Assembly: GCA_942159475.1 (NCBI GenBank)
Contig: OW804096.1
Location: forward strand, 38,377,744 to 38,441,743
Direction: 5' to 3'
Source: Sthenelais limicola
Taxonomy: Eukaryota > Annelida > Polychaeta > Phyllodocida > Sigalionidae
Length of the DNA stretch: 64,000 nt
How positions within the stretch are numbered: the first letter of the stretch is position 1; the number at the start of each line of letters is the position of its first letter. Position numbers and translations under genes: made by a program. The notes under the pieces were generated by a model. That model had not been told where the DNA came from. It did no database searches and saw nothing but the letters and a program-made list of their open reading frames with translations. Below, in pieces: positions 1-10,529 of this stretch.

Positions 1-547
1 CCTTAAGTATCCTCCTCCAGTAACTTCCTGAAGTATCCTCCTCCAGTAACCCCCTCCAGTAACCCACTCCAGTAACCCCCTCTAGTAACCCCCTCTAGTA
101 ACTCCCTCCAGTAGCCTCCTCCAGTAACCCCCTCCAGTAACCCCCTCCAGTAACCCCCCCCCCCCCCAGTTACTTCCTCCAGCAACCCCCTCCAGCAACC
201 TCCTCCAGTAACCCCCTCCAGCAACCTCCTCCAGTAGCCCCCGCCAGTAACCCCCTCCAGTAGCCCCCTCCAGTTACTTCCTCCAGCAATGTCCTCCAGT
301 AACTACCTCCAGTAGCCCCCTCCAGTTACTTCCTCCAGTAACCCCCTCCAGTAGCCCCATCCAGTAACCCCCTCCAGTGACCTCCTCCAGTAACCCCCTC
401 CAGTAACCCCATCCAGTAACCACCTCCAGTAATCCTCTCCAGTAACCCCCTCCAGTAACTCCCTCCAGTAACCTCCTCCAGTAACCTCCTCCAGTAACAT
501 CCTCCATAACTTCCTCCAGTAGCCCCTTCCAGTAACCACTCAAGTAA
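1..547. repeat. 13-bp minisatellite, block 1
   Basis: Tandem 13-bp units of the type CCAGTAACCCCCT with many single-base variants (CCAGTAGCC, CCAGTTACTT, CCAGCAACC). Thirteen bases shift frame each unit, so translations show a 13-residue periodic peptide; this explains the apparent minus-strand reading frames, which are not genes. The block is cut by the window start. Confidence 0.95.
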
Positions 548-870
548 CCTGTATTTTGTATTGAAAATGTATTGATTAATATTTCTCAGGTGTGATCAAT
601 TTTAAAGTTTAGTAACCACCTCCAGTAACTTCCTGAAGTATCCTCCTCCAGTAACTTCCTGAAGTATCCTCCTCCAGTAACCCCCTCCAGTAACCCCCTC
701 AGTAACCTCCTCCAGTAACCTCCTCCAGCAACCCCTCCCAGTAACTTCCTCCAGTAACCCCCTCCAGCAACCCCTTCCAGTAACCACTTCCAGTAACCAC
801 TTCCAGTAACCTGTATTGAAAATGTATTGAATGTACTATTTCTCAGGTGTGATCGATTTTAAAGTTTAAT
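548..870. repeat. Spacer, minisatellite block 2, second spacer copy
   Basis: Positions 548-611 are a non-repeat spacer (CTGTATTTTGTATTGAAAAT ... CAGGTGTGATCAATTTTAAA). The 13-bp minisatellite resumes at 612-812. A near copy of the spacer follows at 811-868 (TGTATTGAAAATGTATTGAA ... CAGGTGTGATCGATTTTAAA). The minisatellite and spacer therefore form a higher-order unit present at least twice. Confidence 0.85.
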
Positions 871-1400
871 TGGATGACAAATTTAGCTATAGGTCTAAAC
901 TAATGGTGCTTTCTACTTGATTCAATATTATAGGCAGAAATAAATGATCCTTACTTTTTTAATAATATTTATTTTCTCTGTGGATGTTTAGCATTGATTC
1001 TGGTATCAACGACTGGAATATTTTAAATTTCATGATGTTGTTATGTATAAATATGGTATATTGTACAAGGTTATGGTGTTTTTCTCAATGTTATGGGGTT
1101 TATATTATTATTGTATTTATTATCCAAGGTTACATGCCATTATTGAGATTAAGCAACGATTGAGCATAACTTATTGATAGACAAAGCAATGATTAGAGCA
1201 ATAAGTTATTTACTAAAACATTGATGAGATTGACATCCGATTTTCTCTTCTATTCTTGATTAAATGTAAAATGGCCTTTGTTTGTAATAAAAAATAATTC
1301 AATATAACCATTGTCTTGTGTTCTTATACAGCATTAATTCCACCGACATCTTTCTACATATACAGCATAGTATACAGTACAATAATTGCCATGTAAAATC
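871..1400. other. AT-rich stretch, nothing recognised
   Basis: AT-rich sequence without a plausible exon, long reading frame or clear inverted repeat. Confidence 0.6.
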
Positions 1401-1412
1401 AGGCTACCCATA

Positions 1413-1605
1413 GACAGTGCCCATAGACGGTGCCATATATCATTAGAGCGGAGCGGCGCCGTCGCCAGCACGGAGCGGCGCCGTCGCCAGCACGGAGCGG
1501 CGCCGTCACAATCGTCGGAGCCGCACCGTCCTATTGACGGTGCCCTATGACGGTGCCATATCACAGAACCGCACCGGCATTCCGTGTTTCCGGATCGGCA
1601 CCGTC
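1413..1605. repeat. GC-rich cluster of GACGGTGCC / GGCGCCGTC motifs
   Basis: A GC-rich island in AT-rich DNA. A 22-bp unit containing GGAGCGGCGCCGTCGCC is tandem at 1451, 1473 and 1495. Around it the related nonamer GACGGTGCC (or its complement GGCACCGTC) recurs at 1426, 1536, 1549 and 1597, with variants at 1413 and near 1523. No coding function is evident. It could be a CpG-rich regulatory patch or a fragment of a motif-bearing element like A-D. Confidence 0.7.
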
Positions 1606-2033
1606 GGCGCACGGATATCCCACGTGATTCCAGCTAAGAGTGTACCCACGTGGGGTTCCCGTGGGGATTGCCAAGACGGTTGGAGAATGGATTCGCGGGA
1701 GGCCACTGCCGAGATTGAGCCAGGGATCTCCAATTAAGGTGTATTGATTATGCACGGAACAACAACTTGTTCAATGAATTGTTCTTTCAATCAGACACCA
1801 TCTTCCAATATACAGCACAAAGTATCAAAGAAACAAATGATCGAGAAGAATATATTTTGTGAATGCAGCTTATATATTGATACTTAATTTCCATTTTGTT
1901 ATGGTTCTTTATATGGTTCTATATGGAAAATCTCGTCTCTGTCGAGGACAGTTCTTCGGGCCCGGCCTTTTCCTCCTAGTAACAATAATAAATATTTCTA
2001 GCACATAACATGCAATAAAGTAAAGTACAGTAA

Positions 2034-2210
2034 CATGTGATGTGTTAAAGGAAAAGGAGTCACAAGTCGCAAATATATGGATTTTGAGATATCATCATAT
2101 TCGAAAAGATGGGATCAAGCCGATTCCAATGATGGTAAACAGTAGAACATCTAACAAGTATTTCTAATGTTAAATTTGACAAACAAAATCCTACCAAGTG
2201 TTACTTAATT
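2034..2210 (+). mobile_element. M2 inverted-repeat element, 5' part
   Basis: Begins TGTGATGTGTTAAAGG and continues GAGTCACAAGTCGCAAA, the M2 terminal sequence seen complete at 37643-38056. The far end is missing; it is replaced by the about 75-bp satellite unit that follows. Confidence 0.7.
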
Positions 2211-2300
2211 TATCAATATTCTGCTTAATTCTGTTATATGTTTATACAAGAGTTACTCATATTATGACTTATAGGACTGGATTTATCAATATTTGAGAAA
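2200..2300. repeat. Fragment of about 75-bp satellite
   Basis: Contains TATGACTTATAGGACTGG and TATCAATATTCTGCT, the unit repeated at 10245-10500. Confidence 0.7.
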
Positions 2301-2734
2301 GATGACTCTACCATAATGTAATGAATCCCAAGTGAAAATGATTATCAAAATTAATATTAAAGAAGAATAAGATTGGTCAATCATTCAATAAATTGATTAA
2401 TTGACTATTGAATGTATATATTTATAAACATATTTATAAACATATTTACTTAATTTATTCACTGATTGCGAATCTCTAAATCTATATGGATACTATTATC
2501 TAGGTCAACCTGCACATGTCCAGAGAATAAGAGAATCTAATTCTTGTACACATGTATATTATTTAAAGATCACCCGAAGAAATTAAAACTAGATGTGATA
2601 GATATAATGCTCATAATAATTAACAAATCTAATGAAAGTAGTTTTCATGAGATGAGCATATCAATTATCTACCTATTTGTATTACCTAATTAGCTCATGA
2701 AGTTATATAATTGTTAATGTCAGGGTAACTGACG
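2301..2734. other. AT-rich stretch, nothing recognised
   Basis: No exon-like signal or clear repeat seen. Confidence 0.5.
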
Positions 2735-2790
2735 AGATGCACCCGAGAAGTTGAATAATAAAAACGTTTTCAAATCAAATCAAATCAAAT
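2735..2790 (+). mobile_element. Probable 3' tail of a 5'-truncated retroposon
   Basis: AATAATAAAAACGTTTTC followed by a short (AAATC)n tract. A microsatellite directly after an A-rich end is typical of non-LTR retrotransposon tails. The body is too short to classify; compare 37330-37425. Confidence 0.45.
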
Positions 2791-3339
2791 ATTCTGCTTC
2801 TGTTATATATTTATTCAACAATTCAGGGTTAAATCGGCCAGGAGCAAATGGTTGCAAGTGAGCGATAATAAGTTAAACGCTGCAGGGAAGGATTTTGGTT
2901 GGTTTTTGAAATATAAATGTGGACTTTTACGAAGCCCTGTAGCAAAAGCAACCGTACAAAAGTCTAAAAATATGCGATCAAATGACTTTTAAATAGGTTG
3001 GAAAAGAAGGGGACAAAGAGTAGAACATCTTTGACAAAATGTTTATGACAATGTTAGCTGAGAGTGCAGTTTTAACGGTAGGGACTGAGCATGACTGCGT
3101 GAGAGCTAGCAATATTGCAGTAAGGTAGGTACTTACATTAGGAATTTGTGCTAGCAGGTAGGGTGATGGAATACTTATTATGGCTGAACCTATTAACCTA
3201 TTCGTCAAGTCACCTGATAGCTTGCAGTATATGGCTCAGGGGCATATGTATTAGGTTAAGTGGTTGAGGACGAAGCTTAGGTTTTTTAGAAAAATTGCGA
3301 AGTAGAGTGATTGACCCAGAACGAGTACAGATAAGGGAA
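2791..3339. other. Nothing recognised
   Basis: No supported gene or repeat; the short minus-strand frame at 2978-3208 has no recognisable domain. Confidence 0.5.
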
Positions 3340-3500
3340 GTTGGATTGCAGTATATGGTTATTATTTGGGTGGTTACCGACGTTTCGGCCTAACAATTGG
3401 CCTTTATCAAGGTGATGTTATAATTAACCTTATAAATTAAGCCCTCAGGTGTAAAAATGTGCACTCTTGTTGCTATGTGTGATGTCATTTCCTTAGCAAC
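3340..3500 (-). mobile_element. Penelope-like element fragment (terminal repeat region)
   Basis: Shares with 59900-60110 the block CCGACGTTTCGG, an adjacent hairpin, and CTCAGGTGTAAAAATGTGCACT further on. GCCGAAACGTCGG next to a short hairpin is characteristic of Penelope-like terminal repeats, which carry hammerhead motifs. Read on the minus strand. No Penelope reverse transcriptase is visible nearby. Confidence 0.55.
3377..3411 (-). ncRNA. Hammerhead-ribozyme-like core
   Basis: On the minus strand: CTTGATAAAGGCC, loop AATTGTTA, then GGCCGAAACGTCGG. This fits the hammerhead order CUGANGA, stem II (GGCC/GGCC), GAAA. Relative to consensus, C3 is U and G8 is A. Those two bases pair in the folded ribozyme, so the double change keeps a pair. 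Activity is unknown. Confidence 0.5.
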
Positions 3501-4516
3501 GGTTGTTCATTGTCTCTCAAAACCATGGAGGTCTCTTTTACTGCTTATTTTTTGAAAAAATTCTTCAAATTTGGTAACGATTGGTAAATTCTAATTTAAG
3601 GTAGAACTGGTAAGGGTGAATTTAAATCTATGAATGTTCGTAAAAATTCTTTTTTAGAAAAATACCTGTGTTACAAAACACCGTTTTTAGAGGCATTTGA
3701 AGAAGAGACAAACATAGTAATATTTCCCTAGAACAAACTCTGTAAGACATTCCGCATTTAGAACGTCATGCAGAAGACAAAGAAATACTGGAATACTGCA
3801 ATAGTCCCGATAGTAAGAATTCCTTCCTTTATAAGTCTCAGATACCATGTATCAGTCCCCCAACTATCTCACTCATACCCTGACATCTTTGAACATGCAC
3901 ATGCTTTGAAAATGCACTTGCCGAACTGGCTTCCCCTAGTCAAAGTTTAAAACAAAATAGTCTTTTTTCATTGAACACCCATTCATATTTATACCAAATA
4001 AAAACAGAGGAAAACATACAGATATATCCTTCATTTGATTTTGAATTAAAATGTTTCCAAACGAAAACCAAATGGCACAATATATCTAGAGGTTTATAAT
4101 TGTGTTGAGATGAGCTGAAGAATCGTAACGAGTCCTGAACAGACAAGTTCTGTTCCTCAGCTCATCGACATTCAAACTTCGCAACCCGAACGGCATTAAT
4201 GTATAGTACCAGATCAAGAAAAGTAATAATCATATAAATTAAATTTAAAGCTGCACTCTCAGCTAATGACGAGGATTTCCGAGGATTTCGTCTAGTTGTT
4301 TTTGCTAAAGTGCTTCTAAAACGTCCTCATTTGTATTTAGAAGACCTGCCCGAATCCTTTTCTATGATGACTTCCCTTATTATTGCTCATTGGTTGCAAT
4401 TTTCTCTGGGAGATTATACTTCAAATTTGTATATAAACATATTCCACCAGCAGAATATACATACATCCAGTCGTATTTATAATAGGAGTAAATTAAGTTA
4501 GATTTTTTTTGTCTTA
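3501..4516. other. Nothing recognised
   Basis: AT-rich sequence without supported exons. Short reading frames at 3768-3950, 3940-4146 and 4310-4501 show no domain features. Confidence 0.5.
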
Positions 4517-4740
4517 ATGGGTCAAATTTTCAAAAAAAAGTGCACAATCTACGGTTCTGCACATAGATCTATCGAATTCTGCTAATTTAGAGAGTACATT
4601 GATAAATACTAGGTATATCTGAGTATATTATGTATTGTATTCATTCAATAAATCTGTCTGGTAAGTTGAACTGTGTTTTGAACCTGATTTCCGTCTTAAA
4701 TTCGGGTTATTTGAGAGGATTGGTGAAGATCAGAACCTAA
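4517..4740 (+). mobile_element. M1 inverted-repeat element (degenerate)
   Basis: Starts ATGGGTCAAATTTTC and continues with the M1 body (AATTCTGCTAATTTAGA, TCTGTCTGGTAAGTTGAACT, GGGTTATTTGAGAGGATTGG). The far end has decayed. Confidence 0.75.
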
Positions 4741-4805
4741 TAGCTGAGAATGAAGCTTTAAGGTGCCACCCCCTTTCCCTGCGTTGAGAACATTGGCAGC
4801 AAATG

Positions 4806-4865
4806 CATGAGAACACGTCAATAAAGAGCCCCATCATGAGAACACCTCAATAGAGTCCCATCATG
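4806..4865. repeat. Two-copy direct repeat
   Basis: CATGAGAACACGTCAATA followed about 29 bp later by CATGAGAACACCTCAATA; each copy is followed by GAG(C/T)CCCATCAT. Confidence 0.7.
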
Positions 4866-4869
4866 AGGG

Positions 4870-5790
4870 ACCAAAGATAAAACGCCACGTTCCAATACTA
4901 GGGCCATGAAATGCTCCCTGTAAAAGGCCCTAGTGGACAGAGTGGACATTAGAATCCACATAAACTAGGGCGATAGGATGGGGTATTCGGGAAAGGGAGT
5001 ATCGTAGTGGGATGCCTAAAATATTTAAGCTGATGAAGAGCACAACAGCTCAAAAGCTAGTGAAAGAATAAAAAACCCACTAAACCATTTACTTTGAGAA
5101 TTATTCCTCACCACCAAAGAAACTAAAACTAAAATCCCCGGGATCCCCACTATACAGCGACAACCTTCCCCTGGCTAAATATTTAAGCATCAAAATAGAT
5201 GACACCTTCTGAGAATAATCTCAATGTTGTGAATGGTCTATCCCTCATGAACATATCTAGTTATCTTAAGTCTAGAGATCATCAACATCTCATTCTTTGT
5301 ATTCTAATCTCTCTGGGATATGGCATAGATAATTAATGTAATTGCAAAGAGATTGGTGGGTGCATACCCGAACACTAAATATTTGAAAGAGTAAACCCTT
5401 TCAATCATGTTCTCATGTTGGTATTGAGAGGCTAGATATCTCTGTGGAAGCTATTGGAATCTTTCATTGGGGTGTTACTTTCTATATGTTTGCATTTCTT
5501 GCTTTTTGTAACAGCCTTATGTAATAAACATTCATCAAGAATTACATAAATTACATGAAAGTTTAATAGTAAAATATCTCTTAATATTCCACATTAACTT
5601 CATCCTCCCCTATTTATCCCATAAACAATTCTTCAGACTGATCTAAATGATCCTATAAATGGTCTTGTGAATTAAACCTTATTTATGTCTTCTTCAATCG
5701 ATTGTTTTAAACAATTTTCAATCAATTTTTATTTTCCCCAAGTCGATCTTGTGAACGATTTTCTAAACGTTTTCTAATATCTGAACGCAA
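4870..5790. other. Nothing recognised
   Basis: No supported gene or repeat; AT content rises towards 5700. Confidence 0.5.
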
Positions 5791-5794
5791 TGGG

Positions 5795-5828
5795 TATTGC
5801 AGAACCATTGTGAAATGGTTCTGCAATA
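5795..5828. repeat. Perfect 15-bp hairpin
   Basis: TATTGCAGAACCATT, loop GTGA, AATGGTTCTGCAATA. The arms match perfectly. It lies 20 bp from another foldback element sharing the ATTGC theme. Confidence 0.85.
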
Positions 5829-5848
5829 GAATATATGGAGTAAATGGG

Positions 5849-6015
5849 CATTTGAGTGCAATCATTGCACTGGCTATTGCGTTCACATTGCTGTCACATT
5901 ACGCAATAGCATTGCATTCACATTGCGCAATAAGTGGTTACACCCATTGCGTTCACATTGCGCTACCATTGCACAATGTGAACGCAATAACCAGTGCAAT
6001 GATTGCACTCAAATG
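5849..6015. mobile_element. M6 foldback element
   Basis: 42-bp arms match at 41 of 42 positions: left begins CATTTGAGTGCAATCATTGC (5849), right ends ATTGCACTCAAATG (6015). The interior repeats CATTGCGTTCACATTGCG. A short foldback MITE-like element; the two reading frames across it are not genes. Confidence 0.85.
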
Positions 6016-6306
6016 ACCATAGGGTATAGTAGTGGATTTAAAGGGACTTCACATTTAGAGATCATTTTAAACAATCTCTCAATAATTATTCACATCTCTA
6101 GATATTTAGATACCTCTAAATACTGTGTTAATTTGTTAACTGTAAATGCATCTTTAAAATGTTCATTAAATATTCATAATTGAAATTGTTGCCACTGTTC
6201 ATAAAACATCACATCCTATCTAAGTAGCTCAAGTATTTGTGATATGTCATAGAAAAGTAAGTCTTGAGTCACAAAAATGTTTTGGAGTACTGTACTTATA
6301 CTTTTA

Positions 6307-6506
6307 AAGGGGGTCTCCACTGGCTGTGGTAAGCTCTGCGGTAAGCCTTACGATGGTTTGTGCTGGTTCTGTAGGTGTAGAGGAATGACAAGGTCCTGTC
6401 TACATGGATCACTGACCATGCAGGCAGAACCTCACCACTTCTCCCCATCACAGCACCATTGAAAGGGTTACTGCAGAGCTTACCGCAGCCAGTGGAGGCC
6501 ACCCTT
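6307..6506. mobile_element. M3 inverted-repeat element, copy a
   Basis: Ends AAGGGGGTCTCCACTGGCTG and CAGTGGAGGCCACCCTT, with subterminal GGTAAGCTCTGCGG / CTTACCGCAG. About 200 bp, non-coding, flanked by TA on both sides, which may be the target duplication. Other copies: 36525-36738 and 38868-39052. Confidence 0.85.
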
Positions 6507-6719
6507 TATTTTGCAACAAATAGCGTTGTCAATTGTTGCATCCCAAAGAAGACATATATACCAATGATGAAATCGGTACAGTCTTTTCCTCTTTGGTACA
6601 AACTATTTCACATACTACACATTCTTTTCCAACTCCTTACTTCCTATTTCTGAGCAGATTTGAATATTTCCCTGAGATATCCACCCCACAAAAGTATATC
6701 TCCGCATCATTTTCCTATT

Positions 6720-6825
6720 TCTCCTATGGTGAGTCTTATTTCACATCTGGTACACTACTTTTATATCTGTACCAAAGGAGACATCCTATGGTGACTCCTA
6801 TTTCACCTCTGGTACACCCCTTTTG
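6720..6825. repeat. Imperfect two-copy repeat
   Basis: CCTATGGTGAGTCTTATTTC at about 6723 recurs as CCTATGGTGACTCCTATTTC at about 6785, each followed by an (A/C)TCTGGTACAC block. Confidence 0.65.
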
Positions 6826-6889
6826 TCTGTGTAACACATGTATACACACTGTGTGTGGCTCCTAGCTGCATGCATGAGTGATCACTGAC

Positions 6890-7060
6890 CAGTGGTCAAC
6901 ATAGCAACTAGACACACATGTTCACACACATGTTCACTCACATGTCTCCTTTCCAACTATGCTGTCTTTTCTTTCTTTCTCTTCCTACCTCTCCCCCTCT
7001 CTCTCCCTCTCCCTGTCACCTACTCCCGCTCTCCCTCCCTCTCCCTCTCAACCCCATATT
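6890..7060. repeat. Low-complexity pyrimidine-rich tract
   Basis: ACACATGTTCACACACATG followed by a CTCTCCCTCTCCC tract. The overlapping plus-strand reading frames are low complexity and not supported as genes. Confidence 0.7.
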
Positions 7061-7149
7061 GGTTCATTGGACATATATATATACATGTTGGCATCGGAAT
7101 ACATCATGGTACATTTGGGTGAAAAGAACTGGGAATAGCCTAAGAGTGT

Positions 7150-7300
7150 GGATATTCCAAAAAGGAAAAGGACATTCCAAAATCGGAAAAAGATATTCCC
7201 AAAAGGAAAAGGATATTCCAAAAACGGAAAAAGATATTCTGAACAGGAAAAGGATATTCCAAAAAGGAAAAGAAAATTCCAAAAAGAAAAGTCTTGGATA
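7150..7300. repeat. Tandem array of about 20-bp purine-rich units
   Basis: Units of the type AAAAGGATATTCCAAAAA with alternating GGAAAAAG and GGAAAAGG, about seven copies. The following block GTCTTGGATATTTGGGAT resembles 46290-46350, so the array belongs to a dispersed repeat. Confidence 0.8.
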
Positions 7301-7379
7301 TTTGGGATTTTTCCTATTTCACATAGATATCCTTTCCCATTGAGGACAAAACATCAATCACTAGTAAATAGTTAAGTAT

Positions 7380-8817
7380 ACTCCCTTAGAATGACCTTAG
7401 CAACGCATAGATATATTCAGAACACACGCTTTAAATGTGTTTGTTTGTTTATGTTTTATTTCAGTAAGCTCACAATTTACATTGCTATTCTCAGCTTATA
7501 ATCGTAAGTTACATGGAAACTATAAACTATGGTTGAATAGCCATGAAAAAATGCTGGAACCTTGTATTAAATTATATTGATTACAAAGAACTAGACATTA
7601 TCTGTGCGATATAACACATTTAAAAAAATAACATTTTGTCTCTTTCATTCTGTCCCATCATCACATATCATATTGACTCGACAAACCATCATATATATAT
7701 ATATTGTATACCATCATCATTATCATGTTTATTCTAGATTGACTGCCTGTTAAATCACTAACGCATTTGTCTACTTTCTAACCTACTGGCCAGATATGTG
7801 AATTTGAAATACCCAGGAGTCTACTAACTTGCATACCCTGAAAAAAGAAGCGAGCCTAGTCCTGTTGGTAATACAATCAATACAAAAAAAAAAAAATCCA
7901 GCAGCAACGGGAAGCGCCACTACCAGAGCCGGAAGTGACATGCAATACCGGCCAGTTCCAGCAGGGGGACACACTATACAAACTGTCAGATATACCTATA
8001 CAGACACCTTCCTTCGTATGGTAGACAAAACATGCCATGCTTCGCGAGGAGACGGGACCATGCTTGACACTATGGATTCGTGCCTGGAAGGCCCAAACAT
8101 TCTGTTGTTTAATCAAGATGGAGTGAAAAACCCAAAACAATGAGGACAGAAGGGGGGTATTCATTGTAGGTTTGTTTTTTCTGTTGTTTAATTCAAGTCG
8201 TTTATTGCTTTGACCTAGGTGTAGAGTAAATAAAACCCTGTGTAAACGAATATTGCTGTTACTGGTTTCACTTTCTCGAAAGACCTCAACTTGTACCCCT
8301 TACGAATCTGCTGTTCACTACATTTGAATATATATTCCTAAGGATGTCTTCAGCATTGATATATTCATTACACAATCTTGATATTTGCCACATATGTTCA
8401 TGCTCCTAGCATCGCTAAACATGCCAAAAATGAAAAGATTCTGAGGAAGAGTTCTTATGAAAAAAGATCATTTGAAAAATAACATTTCCTGCGACTTTTG
8501 ACTTTTTCCGTGAAAAGTTTTTCATCACACATATAATGAATGTTAGAATTTATTCCACAATCCTTCACCTCAGACACATCGCAGTGGCTGGCCCAAATGT
8601 CCAATGGGGCGATTTATTAATAACAGTTGGACTAGCTTTTGTACAAGGAGAAACAAATTGCCTTATTTTACATTCCCCGTTGGGCTGGGCTTCTTTTTAC
8701 CAGCGTATCCATTCTGCCGACGTTGGTGTATTGATCGCTGTGGGGAGGGTTAAAAAGTGATTAATTTCACTGCGAAGAGAAGCAGGATCTCTCTGTGGAT
8801 GAATCGCTCATGCTTTT
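7380..8817. other. No supported gene; short AT repeats
   Basis: A (TA)n run lies near 7692. The overlapping frames at 7829-8143 (+) and 7877-8164 (-) have no recognisable domain. AGTAAATAAAACCCTGTG near 8225 resembles a polyadenylation region or LTR end but has no coding partner. Confidence 0.45.
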
Positions 8818-8820
8818 CGA

Positions 8821-9015
8821 ATATGTGATGTGTAACAGGAGAATAAGTCACAAGTCGCAAAAATGATATTTTCCAAAGGTATTTATCTATAGGATATCTT
8901 TGTGGGAATGTTCTGATTCTTGGGGTGGGGGGGGGGGGAGAGTGGGGGGGGGGGGGGGATAGCACTTTAAGTCACATGAATACATCCACCAAATTTCCTG
9001 ACAGTGTATGAAATA
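8821..9015 (+). mobile_element. M2 element, 5' part, with poly-G tract
   Basis: ATGTGATGTGTAACAGG then AAGTCACAAGTCGCAAAAA and the M2 body (GTGGGAATGTTCTGATTC). Two G runs (about 8923-8959) interrupt it. The body matches 37643-37800; the far end is missing. Confidence 0.7.
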
Positions 9016-9153
9016 CAAAAAAATAAATACATTTACAGCATACCATATCGAAAGTATATATAACAGAATCCTAGTATTGTCAAACTCGACCCTACAGGTC
9101 AAATAATGAGTAAATTTGGTAAGATATTGAAGACTGAGCCATTCTTCGTGAGA

Positions 9154-9366
9154 TACTGTAAACGTATTTATTTTCGTGCGGATAAATTTTCGCACAATAA
9201 GTACTTTGACACCTTTTTACTTGGATTTACATTCGCGTGGCAAGGAAGCCTCATGCCTTGTTTATGTAATAATTATAGGTTCGCGCAGGATTTAAATTCG
9301 CGCACATAGGGGTGTGCGCGAAAATCGCGAAAATCAATTCTGCGCGCACATTAATACGTTTACAGT
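9154..9366. mobile_element. M5 inverted-repeat element
   Basis: Ends TACTGTAAACGTATTTATT and TTAATACGTTTACAGTA, with CG-rich subterminal TTCGCGC / GCGCGAA blocks. About 213 bp, non-coding. A second, interrupted copy is at 55078-55656. Confidence 0.8.
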
Positions 9367-9709
9367 ATATATAGAATTAGGATGGGCAGCTGAGCGAGAA
9401 ACACACAGAGAGTTATGTTTTCGAGTCCATAATTGAGTTAGGAAAGAAGAGGCTTTGGGCTCGGTTTATTGTGCTTATAAACTAAGTGGATTACACATAG
9501 ATTGGCCTGATTGGCTTATCTCGGCTGGACCAATTAGTTGCCTTAATATATTCAGGATCCAATCTACAACAGGTTGACATAAAAGATAAATGACAATGAG
9601 GCAGGAACCCACAGTTATCTCTGCCTTGTCCAATCCAGAATCGCTACTCCATTAGTCACTGTCCAGATGAAATATTTAACTTGTATAGCTGTCCTAATGT
9701 TTAATATCA

Positions 9710-9805
9710 TTAGAATCAAATGATCATATTTCAAATATGATAGTATCTCAAAATCAATTTTTTACGACTTGTGACAAACCTTTCTGTGACACATCACACT
9801 ATAGT
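9710..9805 (-). mobile_element. M2 element, end fragment
   Basis: ATCTCAAAATCAATTTTTTA then CGACTTGTGAC and GACACATCACA, the M2 terminus in reverse orientation. It adjoins M1 at 9826. Confidence 0.65.
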
Positions 9806-9825
9806 CAAGTATTGTATATGGGTCA

Positions 9826-10045
9826 GATTTTCAGAGAATGTACAACTCACCTTTACCAATCCTCTCAAATAACCCACATTTAAGACGAAAATAAAGTTCA
9901 AAATACAGTTCACCTAACCAAACAGATTGTTAGAATCGATGTAATGCAGACTATACTCGAATTTACCTTGTAATGACTAAATTGCAGCCTAATTTAGCAG
10001 AATTTACTAAATGTGTACAGCTGCCAATTGGACATTTTCTGAAAA
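9826..10045 (-). mobile_element. M1 inverted-repeat element
   Basis: ATATGGGTCAGATTTTCAGA at one end and CCAATTGGACATTTTCTGAA at the other, with the M1 body in reverse orientation (CCAATCCTCTCAAATAACCC, TAATTTAGCAGAATTTAC). Confidence 0.85.
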
Positions 10046-10244
10046 ATATAACGACAGTCAAGGCAATAATGAAGCTGTACTACACCTGTCATTATAGAAA
10101 GTAAGCAATAATGACATAGCTGACATAACTAACTCATATATGCTGACACAACTCACTCATATGATCCTTAGAGGGCCAGAGGAAGCAGTGCGACATGCAA
10201 CCTCTTTCAAGCTGCATTCTCGACTATTATGACAAAACAAATCT

Positions 10245-10500
10245 AACCACATTTACTCCTATTATGACTTATAGGACTGGATTCATCAATATTCTGCTGC
10301 TGGAGTATGTTTATACAAGAGTGACACATAATATGACTTATAGGACTGGATTTATCAATATTGTGCTGCTGTTATACGTTTCTCATATTATTACTTATAA
10401 GACTGGATTTATCTATATTCTGCTGCTGTTATAATGTTCATACAAGAGTTACTCATATTATGACTTATAGGACTGAAATATCAATATTCTGCTGCTGGTG
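10245..10500. repeat. About 75-bp satellite, four units
   Basis: TATGACTTATAGGACTGGA, TATCAATATTCTGCTGCTG and TTTATACAAGAGT recur as units of about 60-80 bp. Fragments also lie at 2200-2300 and near 2790. Confidence 0.8.
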
Positions 10501-10529
10501 TGTTAATACAACAATTTGAAGTCAAATCA

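Noticed and set aside
3..787. Glycine/tryptophan-rich minus-strand frames
   Set aside because: Translations of the 13-bp minisatellite, not genes.
6918..7343. 141-codon plus-strand frame
   Set aside because: Composed of a pyrimidine tract followed by a tandem GGAAAAGG repeat; low complexity.
7829..8164. Overlapping frames on both strands
   Set aside because: No domain, splice context or start context; coding could not be supported.
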